Part shown: positions 1 through 9,819 of the stretch, piece after piece
Position numbering within the stretch: the stretch's first letter is position 1
Layout: the number at the start of each line of letters is the position of its first letter
Source of the DNA: Triangularia verruculosa
Lineage: Eukaryota; Ascomycota; Sordariomycetes; Sordariales; Podosporaceae
DNA: 64,000 bases
NCBI GenBank assembly: GCA_033296885.1
Contig: MU864016.1
Span: forward strand, 1 to 64,000
Direction: 5' to 3'
Made by a program: the position numbers and the translations under genes
Notes under the pieces: generated by a model
The model's input: the letters and a program-made list of their open reading frames with translations, nothing else
Told to the model about the DNA's origin: nothing
The model's database searches: none

Positions 1-1620
1 GTATCGTATGTGACAATTCCGCTACGCTATTAGTGTATTAGCTACAGGGCCCTTAGGCCTGTATATGAGCCATACCTATTTCAATAATTATAATTTAAAC
101 TAAGCTTAAGGTAGCTTTTAGCGTTTAGTAGCTTTTATAATATTTAAAATAGCCTACTAATACCTACTTAAAAGCTATAAAATTACTACTTTCTTACTTA
201 TATTCTAACGTCGATAAAACTATTAATTATAATTCTAATAGTAATTTAAAGACTATTAAGTTTATAGATAGTAACTAGGCTAGGTATAAAGAGAGTGCTA
301 AGTTTACTTACGGGTAGATATTTACTTTAGTAAAGAGGCCTATTAATTAAAAATCTAAGAAAGTATCTACTATATCCTTTAATACTTTAAAAGCCGATAT
401 ACTAAGCTTATTTAAAATTTTAAGGAAGCTATATAACTTAAGGGTCTTTTCTAGGAGATTTCTAAACCTATTATAGGCCCTACCCCTTTATTATATAATA
501 ATAAAGGTTTAATAACTATTACCTATAGCAATAAATATAATCGCCGAACTAAATATATACTTATTTATTTTTAGAAGGTTAAGGAGGCTATATCTACTAA
601 AGTTATTACTATAACCTATCTTCCTATAGAGGAAATACCTATTAACAGCCTTACTAAAGCTTTACCGATAACGCTATTTAATACCTTTATTTCGCTATTA
701 AACCTTTCTAAGCCCTTTTAACTAATACCATATACTACGGCTATAAAAGGGGTATTAAAGTATAGCACTTATTTATAGACTTTACAGTATATCTAAACCT
801 ATAACCTATAAAGTTTACAACAATTAATGGCTTAGAATTACAGTACTTACTAACGCTCTACAGTAGCAATTACAATAAACTTTCAAACCTCCGAACAGAC
901 CTCCGATTTAACTTAGAAGTCCAGGTGGCTAACGTCCGGAGTTTTAGACACTTAGCATACAGCAATAGAAAAGAGATTAGGGGAGGAATACAAAGCCGAA
1001 GATCTATAAAAGGCTTGCCCTTAAGACTATTCACTATAATATTTTTTTACTTATTAAGTTAATTCAATATACTGGTTCACCACATCTTTTAATGCTTTAT
1101 AAGCTTATATTGCTATAATTACCTTGTATATTGCAGGGCGCCGCCCCTATAATCTATCTTCTTTCAGTGCCAAGTTACTGTCGTAGGCTACAGACAAAGC
1201 CTCCTTTACTCTGAGTACACTGCGCCAATCCCAGTGCAGGCCTACATCATACAGGCCTGCGAGACACCTATTTTAACATATTTAATATATAAAATATAAA
1301 TATTTAAGATTATTAAATAAATATAGAATTTTTTCATTAAACTGGTATTTTGATAAAATAATAATAATATTTTACTCTATATAATTTATTAATAAACTTT
1401 AAAATTAACCGAACTTACCGAATTAATAAATTAAATTAATATAATAAAATGATACGTTAAAAACCTATACTTTAAATAGCTATAAAATAAGTAGAACGCT
1501 TACTGTACTATTAAACGGTATTTTAAGAGAGTTAAAGGCAATCTTTAACCCTATATAATTTACAATACTTATAAGATTATCGGTTAATTTCTTATAGTGT
1601 GGGTCGAATTTCGTTTGTCA
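1..1620. repeat. AT-rich, RIP-like degenerate tract
   Basis: The first 1.6 kb is strongly AT-rich and dominated by TA dinucleotides, with stops in every frame and no usable open frame. In filamentous ascomycetes this is the signature left by repeat-induced point mutation (C-to-T changes at CpA) on an old repeat. A GC-richer island at about 1130-1265 contains a perfect 8-bp inverted repeat, GCAGGCCT (1236-1243) and AGGCCTGC (1253-1260), separated by 9 bp. The original element cannot be recognised. The sharp return to normal composition near 1620-1700 marks the boundary with the helicase relic. Confidence 0.75.
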
Positions 1621-1926
1621 GTACTAATAATTTGGTCTCTTCAGTTTTGGCCCCAGCCTCCGTAGCTGGCCCGTCAAGGAGCTTTGACACCTGATTGAAA
1701 CAGCTGCAGCCAACGTCAACCATCAAATCAACCGTAACCATCAACCTTCGACTTCATCCACCACACTCATTCCCGAAACCACATTCGTCGCCCTTGGCTA
1801 CAGCAAACCAAACTTTGGTAATTGATTATTCGGAAGCGGCGCAATCCAGTGGTGTAATCGGCATCAGGTTTGGCCGAAAACTCCATTCGCAATCGAAGCG
1901 CTAACATTTGGCAGATCGAGTACACC

Positions 1927-3190
1927 ATGGCTGTTGTCGACCCGGGTGGACGTCCGCCCTCCAAACCGCCTGGTGCTCCGGAACGTACCCTCCCTGCCGC
2001 TGAGTCAGCGGAACCACGAGTGCCATCAAGAGAAGGGTCTTGATCACTTCATCAACAAGAAGGATCCGAGTAAGCTTACCGTCCACTGTGCCGACTGTCG
2101 TAATGCCCGTGCCGCTCGGTATAACAGACGCTTCCCCGTTGACCAGACATTTACTGACCAGACACAGGAATCACGTTCCACCCGCGCCATCTCTGCTATC
2201 AGGGCCGTTACAGGCACCGCCAAGCGTGGTACTGCAGAAGCCGACCTATCGTCACCGGAGAAACAGGGTGATCGTTCTCGACGTCCCTCCATCATCGCCC
2301 CTCAACATCCCTCCATCGCTGTTCCCCCCAGTGCTCCAGTGGCTACTCCCGGTGCTTAGGATACACCGTGACAGCCATCGGCCCAGTCACTTCGAGGTCC
2401 TGTCATCACCTTTCTCCAACCCTTTCGACAGGGACATCAACAGGAAGGTCATCACAGTACTCGGTCACTTCAGCCCCAGCGATCACTCCGCCCTCGTGGT
2501 TCTCTCCGGACCCTCTTTCCTTCGTCCATTCGACAGGTGTCTACCAACTTGACACAGCTACTCCGCCGTGGTCAGTCTTCACAGGGTACACCTGATATAG
2601 CTGCTGTCAGCCGTGTACAGCGTCATCAGTGTAATCAGACGTACTGCCTTCGACGCAGACCTTCAGAGACGCTCTTCGAATCTACCCCACCAACAATCTG
2701 GTCAACGATTATAACCTCACTCACTTGGAAGAGCTCAAGAAGCCGTGTATCGCCTCGATCGCTTCCCACGTTGGCCCCAAGGCAGACGAAGTCAGTTCTG
2801 TTGACGCCGGTAATCTACACGTTCGGTTCCCCCTCATCATCAACAGCCGTATCATGTTGACAGAGAATCTCTGGACCGAGGAAGGCCTGGTCAACGGCGC
2901 CATGGGTACCATCGTTGACATCGTTTGGAGGTATGGTCAGGTTCCCCGGCAAGACCCCCTCCCTCCCTTTCGTCATCTTGGTCAAGTTTGATGGTTACTC
3001 CGGCCCGAGTTGTTTCCCTGACAACCCAGGGCTCGCCGGCGTTGTGCCCATCTTCCGATCCACCAGAGACTTCCTTGGAGGACGGCGAGCTTGTAGCCGT
3101 ACCCAGTTCCCGGCGACCATTGCGTATGCCATCACGGTACACAAGTCGCAGGGCGCCACGCTTACCAAGGCGGTCGTCGATATCGCTTAG
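1927..3190 (+). pseudogene. Pif1/Helitron-type DNA helicase relic
   Basis: This is the broken remains of a Pif1-like helicase of the kind carried by fungal Helitrons. The C-terminal helicase part is clear in two frames. At 2725-2940 one frame reads RIMLTENLWTEEGLVNGAMG followed by TIVDIVW. From about 2945 to 3190 a shifted frame reads VKFDGYSGPSCFPDNPG, then SRTQFPATIAYAITVHKSQG and ATLTKAVVDI, which are late Pif1 motifs. The frame change falls near 2940, and a stop directly follows AVVDIA. Upstream, at about 1995-2120, a Cys-rich stretch (CHQEKGLDHFINKKDPSK, then CADCRNAR) looks like the zinc-binding N-terminus of the same protein, again frameshifted. The Walker A region and any Rep/HUH domain are missing. 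It is best read as a dead transposable-element copy beside the RIP-like tract. Confidence 0.75.
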
Positions 3191-3689
3191 ACGCCGGCAA
3201 CGTGTACGTCTTCCTAATCGTTACGCCGCTCGGCAATACCAACGAAGTCGAGTCGCTCACTTGGCTCCCCATCATGAAGGTCTGTCGGGCCGGCCAACAC
3301 ATCGGCTCCGCTGCCGACATTGGCGACTGCTGCCAGATCATCGTGGGCCTTCCCGCTTTGCGCTGTGATCGCCATTGGCTCGTCCCGCTGTGGTTTGAAA
3401 GCAAGAGTTTCGGTGGCCCGTGCTAGCTTTTTCATCAACTTCGATTTCCAGAACCAAAACAGGCCTATTTTACCTGTAGGCTCAGGTGCCAAGCGCTCCT
3501 CGGGTCGAGTAACACAGAAAAAGCAGCTTCCCGTCACCTACCAAGGGGTGGTAGGTGGTCCACCCCGCCCCAAAATTTATGTTATTCAGTGTCTAGCCGT
3601 CCGTTTGCCCATATAAATCCAGTGGTGGGAGGGACATTTAAACATAATCCAACAGAGATTGAAGAAAAAGCTAACACGGGCCACCGAAA

Positions 3690-4310
3690 CTCTTTCAAAC
3701 CACAGCGTTTAACCCCGGAGCCCGCACGGGTCGCAGCATGATTTGCAACGCCCACGACACTGAGCTGACCGACGACGAGCGTCTGCTTCATGTCAACTGG
3801 CGTGTTCAGTTCACTTAAACGGTACGAATTGTGTTTTCGGTGCATTTTTTGTCTTGTATTTACAATTACTGACGTTTTCCATTGCTTCCTGCCAGTACTG
3901 GCTGCCACCGGATCCGGCTCCTGATGCCGATGTGGTGTTGACACAGCACAAGTCTCCCTATACCTGCTTGACATCACTGACACCCAGAACAGCGATGCGG
4001 AATATACCACCCAGCCAAAAGAGACACTTTCACGGTACGTTCAAGCAGTCGCATCATTTCAAATAGTCAAAGTTGAATGCAGCTTCTCCCGTTGCCCCTG
4101 TCGCCAGCCTGCGTCCTGGTCTGTCACCTAGATTGCTGACTTTTGCCACCGATCTGTTCAAGCGCATTATCCAGAGCATTGTTCCATTTGCGGTATGTTG
4201 CCGGCCACATCACCTCACCACACCACCGCTAACTTTTGTGTTCTCCAGCTCTCCCCCTCCCCCTCCCCCCGACCGCACGCACACGAGAACAAGTCAAGGA
4301 CAAGCATAAC
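3690..4310 (+). pseudogene. degenerate coding remnant downstream of the helicase relic
   Basis: Short protein-like stretches appear in alternating frames: ELTDDERLLHVNWRVQFT near 3760-3818, YWLPPDPAPDADVVLTQ near 3897-3948, then in another frame VSLYLLDITDTQNSDAEY near 3954-4005, and ATDLFKRIIQSIVPFA near 4147-4195. A possible intron (GTACGA donor about 3821, CTGCCAG acceptor about 3896) separates the first two. The family is not recognised. Position and frame breaks suggest it is the tail of the Helitron-like element or a second gene carried with it. No intact frame survives. Confidence 0.4.
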
Positions 4311-4549
4311 AAGATGTAGGATTTATCGCATGGGCAATTGGTAGTGGGCAACGGGAAATGGGTGGTGGAAGTGGTCCTGTATGTAGCTGGGTAGGGTACC
4401 TTAGTAGGAATGGTATCCCGCAATTGACCCCGAGAGCAACGAACGGGCGGACGGGCGGGCGGCGAGCCTAGCCCCAGTGCAGGTAGACCTAGGCAGACTG
4501 TTCAATGGTTTCAAGAGCTCCCACACGAAATGCCAACTTGGAACCGAGG

Positions 4550-5923
4550 CTATCGCCGCGATATGTAATACACGATGCCGAGGACGGGGAAGAAAATGAG
4601 CAGGAAAAAACAAGCTGTCCCGAAACTCAACACTGTCGCTTCAGTCGCAAGGCTTCGTCGTTGCTTGCTAATTGGTCCGTTATTATCGGCGGGGATGGGA
4701 GCAGGAATATCCTGACCGCCTTCCCTGTGCTTCTGATAGTGGGCCTCGAGTTGGTCTCGGAGTCTGTATGACTCTTCTCTCGCATGTTGCTGGGCGTTCC
4801 TGATCATTCGCTGGCCAAGTTTATACCTCTCATGCGAGTTTATGGCTGTGCTTTCAACGGGAGACTGGTGATAGCGCCCCTCCGAGTCTGTATAATGTGC
4901 ATAAATGTGAAGCGAATTGCCGTCGGTGGCAAAGGTGGTAACGTGGGCGTTGGCGGGCGCATCGGCAGTATCCATCTCGGCAAGTGCCTGGTTTCTAGCG
5001 TAGGTGAGGGCAGCTCCGTCATACCTCGCCTGCACCTCAGCTGCCTCCATTTGACCCCCAGGCCTCTGGAACTCGCCTGCAATGTGTGGCAAGACAATGG
5101 AATTTAGATCGCCAGCATGGAGGACAGCGCCACCAATCCCACGTACTTCCAGCGGCCATTTCCCCGGCTTGGCGAGGCCTTCAACAAAGTCGGGTTGCGC
5201 AGCAGAGAGGCCGTCGTTGAAACCAACTCCGGTTGGAAATCCAGTGAACTGCCGGTTGAAGACCTGGATATACGCTCCCTTGAAACTTTTTAACAGGAAA
5301 CGTTGGAACCGGGCCATCACAGTAGCCTCATTAGGATCGCCTTGATTCTTTGTGGCGTAATCCTCGAACTCGGACTGGGTGGGTGACGGTGTTGCACGGG
5401 GGGCAGCGTATCTTCTGCGGATGCTGTCAATATTCTTGGGTAGCTGGGAGTTGTGCAGACTGAGAATTCCGTTCTCGGTAGCCCGCCTGGCGAAGCCAGA
5501 CATTTTTGTGGAAATGGTCGTAGATGAGCTCATCTTGAGTGATCCCGTCTCGAGTGATTCCGTCGGCTCCGAGTCATGGCCTGCCATTTTGTTGAACAGA
5601 GCAAGGTTCTTCCGCGTTAGCCGCACCGGCTCTGACCAGTCTCGAGCAAGTAAGATAGAGGAGTCTTCCTGCTGTTCTTGTTGTAGCTGCAGTTGCGGTT
5701 GGTGTGGAAGTGGTGTTGGGTGTTGGTGTGGTATTGGTGCTGGGTGTGGTATTGGTGTTGGGTGTGGTAGTGGTGTTGGGTTTGGGTTTGGGTGTGGTTG
5801 TGGTGTTGGGTTTGGGTGTGGTTGTGGTTGGTGTGGTTGTGGTTGTTGCTTTTCTGAATTTTGTGCTCGGAGTCTCGTGCTACGCCGTACTAGTCGGCCA
5901 TCGGCCAGTGTTATTGTATCCAT
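4550..5923 (-). CDS. unknown fungal protein: His-Pro repeat, conserved core, C-terminal membrane anchor
   Basis: A 457-residue single-exon protein. The chosen start (MDTITLADGRL) is the first Met beginning conserved-looking sequence; the frame is open 26 codons further upstream. Residues about 28-80 are a low-complexity His-Pro-Asn/Thr-Pro repeat followed by a Gln-rich run. Residues about 200-400 form the folded core, with QPDFVEGLAKPGKW, LPHIAGEFQRPGG and EVQARYDGAALTYARNQ. I recall uncharacterised fungal proteins with a similar LPHxAGEW-K block, possibly a restriction-nuclease-like fold; if so, the usual Lys after the Glu is Gln here. The last about 25 residues (FGTACFFLLIFFPVLGIVYY, then ISRR) are one hydrophobic helix with a basic end, as in tail-anchored proteins. 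It sits beside the transposon relic, so it may be element cargo. Function unknown. Confidence 0.6.
   Translation of the reverse strand: MDTITLADGRLVRRSTRLRAQNSEKQQPQPHQPQPHPNPTPQPHPNPNPTPLPHPTPIPHPAPIPHQHPTPLPHQPQLQLQQEQQEDSSILLARDWSEPVRLTRKNLALFNKMAGHDSEPTESLETGSLKMSSSTTISTKMSGFARRATENGILSLHNSQLPKNIDSIRRRYAAPRATPSPTQSEFEDYATKNQGDPNEATVMARFQRFLLKSFKGAYIQVFNRQFTGFPTGVGFNDGLSAAQPDFVEGLAKPGKWPLEVRGIGGAVLHAGDLNSIVLPHIAGEFQRPGGQMEAAEVQARYDGAALTYARNQALAEMDTADAPANAHVTTFATDGNSLHIYAHYTDSEGRYHQSPVESTAINSHERYKLGQRMIRNAQQHAREESYRLRDQLEAHYQKHREGGQDIPAPIPADNNGPISKQRRSLATEATVLSFGTACFFLLIFFPVLGIVYYISRR
5700..5850 (-). repeat. in-frame His-Pro/Asn-Pro coding minisatellite
   Basis: A degenerate tandem array, GGTGTTGG/GTGTGG-type on the plus strand, encodes alternating PHPNPTP/PHPTPIP blocks within the gene at 4550-5923. 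Its length should vary between strains by replication slippage. The frame stays open throughout. Confidence 0.7.
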
Positions 5924-6312
5924 CTCAACGACGTTCCACTGTTGGGCGAATCTAGAAGAGACACGAAGGTGGAAGACGCTAGAAGACAGGTGGTGAAGCA
6001 CGCAACTGAGACAAAGCCCTAGGAGACAAACATTTCTGTCGCCTGGCTTTATTTGGACGTCCTGGTAAAAGAAAAGACGGGTCTTGGTATATGAGGGAGA
6101 AAAACATCTAAGATAACGCAGGGTGAGATTGTGAAAATGGGTGACGAGGGAGGGAGGGAGTGGGAGTAGGAAGATCGTTTAAGAGACCTGCATGACAGGG
6201 CAAAGGTGTACAAAGAGGAAGCTTTCATTGTTGCACAAAGAGAAGGAGTGCGAGTTGGTGTTACCTAACTCGGTTGAGTATGTGGGTCTGTGGATTGAAA
6301 TGAACATACCTT
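5924..6312. other. intergenic, upstream of the His-Pro-repeat gene
   Basis: About 390 bp that should hold the promoter of the minus-strand gene at 4550-5923. A purine-rich run (GAGGGAGGGAGTGGGAG) lies near 6147-6165. No gene or clear TATA box was seen. Confidence 0.4.
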
Positions 6313-6654
6313 ATATAGGTAGTTGTGGCACTCGAGATCATTGATGACCGCTCGCAAGTCCCGCTCGTCGTTACCCCTATTGCGCCAGCCGCGCCCGCGA
6401 GCTCAGTCACCCAGGGCCCGACCACGCGGCGTTCAACCCGGACGGCTGCCATCACTGCATCGGCCAGAATTGTAACACAAGCCGCCGATGCAGCTGCGTT
6501 TGCCAAGGTACTGTCAGGGGTCACACCAGCGCGGCGTCCAAAGAGGAAGGCCCCCAACACACAGGCTGATAGTCCAACAACGGGCTCGGGTCGCCCCGGG
6601 AAACGCCAGCGTATGAGAGATAGTCATGGCCAAACACTTCACACACGAAATTGA
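6313..6654 (+). pseudogene. truncated copy of the PARRPKRK repeat gene
   Basis: An open frame at 6325-6654 (109 residues) contains SGVTPARRPKRKAPNTQ and GSGRPGKRQR. At the DNA level it is closely similar, in opposite orientation, to 12340-12680, where the same unit occurs twice. Similarity starts near 6313 and continues to GCCAGCGT at 6612. At 6613 the sequence switches abruptly to the 64-bp inverted repeat, which supplies the last 14 codons (MRDSHGQTLHTRN and stop). The frame is therefore a fusion of a truncated basic repeat unit with unrelated sequence and probably does not encode a working protein. The basic clusters would fit a nuclear protein if it were expressed. Confidence 0.55.
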
Positions 6655-6676
6655 GGGATTACTCCTCCAATGACCG
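6613..6676 (+). repeat. left copy of a 64-bp inverted repeat
   Basis: This 64-bp segment begins ATGAGAGATAGTCATGGCC and ends CTCCTCCAATGACCG. Its reverse complement occurs at 15513-15576 with one mismatch (A/G at about 6622). The outer end abuts the point where the PARRPKRK-like frame is truncated. Similarity stops at both edges. It behaves like a terminal inverted repeat of an 8.96-kb segment, but no target duplication is visible in the flanks. Confidence 0.8.
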
Positions 6677-6994
6677 GGCTTCAATTGTTCTAGTGCTAAT
6701 ACCTAGTTGAAGTTCAAAGGAATAGAGGCGAGAGAGGCTGCGTTGCTCCCAGCAGCTCAGCCCTTGCCTTCAACCCACCAGCTTGCCCGGGTACATGTAT
6801 AGTAGGTGTCCAACATATACATAATGGCTTTCGAACCGTCGTCCGTTTCCATCAACCTTTTAGAAAAGGGAATGTGAAATGTAAATACAAGCAATCGTCA
6901 TCCGCTCCGTTGACTGGCCAGTCATTAAGCTATCATCCCTTGCTCTTTAGTCTCTTTCTCGAAGAGGAGACTGCTGATTGTGAATGCGAGTTAT
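6677..6994. other. intergenic, 3' side of the Lys-Gly secreted protein gene
   Basis: About 320 bp of unremarkable sequence that should contain the 3' untranslated region of the minus-strand gene ending at 6995. No gene was seen. Confidence 0.4.
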
Positions 6995-7402
6995 TTACTC
7001 GGCAGCCTCACCCTCCTCCTTGGGCCCCTTTCCCTTGCCCTTAGCGGGGGGCTTGGCGGGACCCTTTCCCTTTCCTTTTCCCTTTCCCTTGGCCTTGCCC
7101 TTTCCCTTAGCCTCTCCCTTGCCCTTGCCTTTGCCCTTCGCCTTGCCCTTGCCCTTAGCCTTTCCCTTGCCCTTCTTTCCCTTGCCCTTCTTGCCCTTCT
7201 TTCCCTTGCCCTTGTCGGTGACGTCGGCGTCAACATCAATGCCAGTCACCTCAGCGTCGACATCGACAGCAGCGATGGGGAAGGCCTCGGGCTCAGCATA
7301 GCGGGCCTCGATATCGCCGTTGTAGGCGTCCTGAACGGGAACGGCGAGAGCCGCGACGTAGGGGACCGCGAGGAGAGCGGTGAGGAAGACCTTGGGAAGC
7401 AT
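6995..7402 (-). CDS. small secreted Lys-Gly-rich protein
   Basis: A 135-residue protein with an N-terminal secretion signal (MLPKVFLTALLAVPYVAALA, cleavage expected near residue 20). A short acidic propeptide-like part (residues about 22-62) contains the imperfect duplication DVDAEVTGI/DVDADVTDK. A tail of about 65 residues is made almost only of Lys and Gly with some Ala (GKGKKGK and AKGKGK units, residues about 64-128), ending GPKEEGEAAE. The ATG was chosen because the signal peptide starts there and a TATA-like box lies 131 bp upstream; the frame is open further upstream but without a signal. The mature protein would be extremely cationic and disordered, suited to binding acidic surfaces such as cell-wall polymers or nucleic acid (inference). 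There are no cysteines, so it is not a classic disulfide effector. It lies inside the repeat-rich accessory segment. Family not recognised. Confidence 0.75.
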   Translation of the reverse strand: MLPKVFLTALLAVPYVAALAVPVQDAYNGDIEARYAEPEAFPIAAVDVDAEVTGIDVDADVTDKGKGKKGKKGKGKKGKGKAKGKGKAKGKGKGKGEAKGKGKAKGKGKGKGKGPAKPPAKGKGKGPKEEGEAAE

Positions 7403-7532
7403 TTTGAGGTTGCTTAGTGGTGTTGAGCGTTGAAGCTTGGCTTGGTTGTCTGTTGAGATGGATGAGAAAGAGGCTTGATCGAGGGTGGTGAGGAAACGAA
7501 GACTCCAGACTGAGAGGGAGAAAGTTGGATGA

Positions 7533-7539
7533 TTATATA
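7533..7539 (-). promoter_or_regulatory. TATA-like box of the Lys-Gly secreted protein gene
   Basis: TATATAA on the minus strand, 131 bp upstream of the chosen ATG at 7402. That leaves room for a leader of about 100 nt, normal for a fungal gene. It supports the downstream start over the longer open frame. Confidence 0.45.
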
Positions 7540-8635
7540 CCCGTTCGTTTCTGGCTGTCTTGCACAGCACACTCCGAGTTTTGATCGCCTCAGTTATGCA
7601 TTTCTTGCCATCCGTCTCACGTCCCTCCTCTCTCGGTCACTGACGCCATCTTCGGGAATGTGGGGGAACGCGTTCACGCGAGGTCTTGTCCTTGAGATGA
7701 GCGTCAATGAGAGACGTAAGCCAATCTGGAAGAAGTGGCTCCCGCCCATGGCAATGTGTAGTCCGCCCGGGCGTTCTCGAACGCATACTTGACTTGCTAT
7801 AGCAACTTCCCCAATCGGATTGACCTACAGACGACTGATCACCACAGCTCAGAAGCAAGTAAGGTAAATAGAGGAGGAGTGAGGAGAGGATCTCCTAACC
7901 GAGGCGGGACAACAGACGGCAATTACTTAATGCCCTAGAGCTATATGATTGTCAAGATATCGTCAGATGACGTGTTGCACGCAAAAGACGTTAGAGATTA
8001 ATTTTGGCGCGAGGATGTTGTAGACGGGGATCAACAATCACTACAAGGTTAGTTTGTTGGAAACATGCCACACCGAGCCATCCGCAACAGGCCATAAACA
8101 ACGGTATCGTGGGATGTTGCCCTTCGCTTCTCACTAGCTTCGGTGGATATCTCAGTGTGGGTGACAGCGGTTCGCAAACTGCCGAACGATTGGCATGCGG
8201 AGTGGTGACATTGAAGGGGGCGCACCGAATGGACTCCCCTGATCCTGTGCCTGCTTCCACACCCTCTTACTTTGTCGGGATTGACAACCTTCGGTGACTG
8301 TGTAACGAATTGGATAGCTTCTGGGACGATCGACCAGGACCCTGGAAACGACCACTCTCTATCCCCTCGCCAATAAGCGAATGAGGCTAAAGAGCAGATT
8401 AGTTGCGCAAGGGTCGGCAGAATGGGCCGCCTAATGGTTGAAGGGTTCTGTCCGAAAGCAGTGCCGGCTGGCAACATTTACCATATTACCTATCTTAGTA
8501 TCACGCCAACGTCGAGCCAAGATATTCGTCCAAAGTCATTTGCCGCCCGCAAAACCGGGCATACGCAATGCTTTTACGGCTCCATAGTGAACAATGCTTG
8601 TCCCGGCGGAGTTGATCATACCTTTAAAATGGTAG
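7540..8635. other. intergenic accessory DNA without recognised genes
   Basis: About 1.1 kb. Open frames here are short, overlap on both strands and show no recognisable protein features. Part must be the promoter of the gene at 6995-7402. Confidence 0.4.
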
Positions 8636-8770
8636 AAAAGGCCTAGTAACTATTTTCTTAGGACTTATTACTATCTTTTAGTACGGCAAAAGTATCTTTT
8701 AAGGTGTTTTTAATATCTTCTAAGGCCTATTAACTATCTTTCAAGGCCTATTAAATATCTTTAATGCTGT
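8636..8770. repeat. degenerate about 22-bp tandem repeat, copy A
   Basis: About six imperfect copies of a unit resembling AAGGCCTATTAACTATCTTT, many with C-to-T-like changes. The same unit builds a longer array at 32535-32765, so this is a dispersed satellite family. No coding potential. Confidence 0.65.
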
Positions 8771-9523
8771 ATTCTTACTTTGCAGTGCCAGCTTTTCTGT
8801 CCCGGAAACAATTAGGAACCGTCTCTGCTACCATTTAGGGCGGTACATAGGTATGGTGTTTAACTGTAGACGGCCCGTCTTTACAAGCTTATCTGGCGCT
8901 GATGTCGACATAAGGTACCTGTGGACATCCCTGTGGCAATATTCCAGGATTCATGGTCTTGTGTTGTATTGGGTCGCCCCCCTCTCCCGACGACCAGGAG
9001 AACATCGATTCTTCAGATCGAGTTATTGCTATGCAGCCTCAAACCGCATCAGTTTACGTAAAACAAAGGGACGCGTAATCGCCAAAGTCCGAGTCCGGAA
9101 CGGCCGACATTGTTTATTAGACTATCGTTCTATCTATGAGGGGCGCTATAGACAGGGCTTTGGGTAGTGGCCCCAAGACACTTGGCGGATTGTTCAAATC
9201 TCGTAACAGCCGCTGGAGCAACATGTTTTCGGATGAAGGAAGTCTTCCGTGGGAAATCGCGGAACCTCGTCGGTTGACTGTTTTAAACACAGCCATAAAT
9301 CATTGCGATGATCTCATAAGATGCTTGAGATGGCTCATAGACTACCTAAAGGCCGGAGTGTAACAGTCACATTCCACTTTGGACCTTCTGCTAACTGCGT
9401 CCCTGGTTGAGTTATAGTTGCCGTGCTACACCTGCTCCTTACTGCTTGAGAAGTTTTGAGATCAATAGTAAAATGTAAAAAAAGATGAGAAGAATAAAAG
9501 ATGAAAAAGGGTAAGGATGAAAA
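8771..9523. other. intergenic accessory DNA
   Basis: About 750 bp with two short overlapping plus-strand open frames (8853-9167 and 9136-9363) that I do not recognise and would not call genes. The end (9475-9523) is an AAAGATGA/GGATGAAAAAGG-type low-complexity run leading into the MITE. Confidence 0.35.
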
Positions 9524-9819
9524 AGGGAGCCTATTCGGAGCCCCCCTATTGTCTTACCAACGCCCTCCTCCATTTTTTTAATACAAAACCCTAACACCAG
9601 TCGAATTTCGTTTATCTTTTTGGCTATACTTTTTATTATATACGATGATAGGCTATAATATTAATAGTGTTAGGGCTATTATAGTTATATAATAAACGGG
9701 ATTTTCTTCGTTTATTAATTAAAAAGCGGAGTTATAGTTAATAGCTTTAATTAGGGGGGTGCTGGTAAGACTTAGGGGGGCGCTGGTAAGACAATGGGGG
9801 GGCTCCGAATAGGCTCCCT
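9524..9819. mobile_element. MITE-like element with about 45-bp terminal inverted repeats
   Basis: The left end AGGGAGCCTATTCGGAGCCC (from 9524) is repeated as the reverse complement at the right end (to 9819). The match runs through CATTGTCTTACCAGCGCCCC-like sequence for about 45 bp with about three mismatches. The roughly 200-bp interior is AT-rich and non-coding. Near the right end the GCTGGTAAGACxxx unit is duplicated. Size and structure fit a miniature inverted-repeat transposable element moved by a transposase encoded elsewhere. The flanks (TGAAAA occurs on both sides but is not symmetrically placed) do not give a clear target duplication, so the superfamily is not assigned. Confidence 0.75.

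Noticed and set aside
1130..1265. Helitron 3' end (hairpin before CTRR)
   Set aside because: A GC-rich 8-bp hairpin is present, but it is followed by CTATT, not CTRR, so the terminal signature is not met.
1..1620. Telomeric or centromeric end
   Set aside because: No TTAGGG repeats; the AT-rich tract is short and best explained as a RIP-mutated repeat.
5379..5996. Cys/Gly-rich 205-codon plus-strand frame that could look like a secreted Cys-rich protein
   Set aside because: It is the reverse strand of the His-Pro-Asn repeat of the minus-strand gene; the Cys/Gly pattern is a by-product of the repeat.
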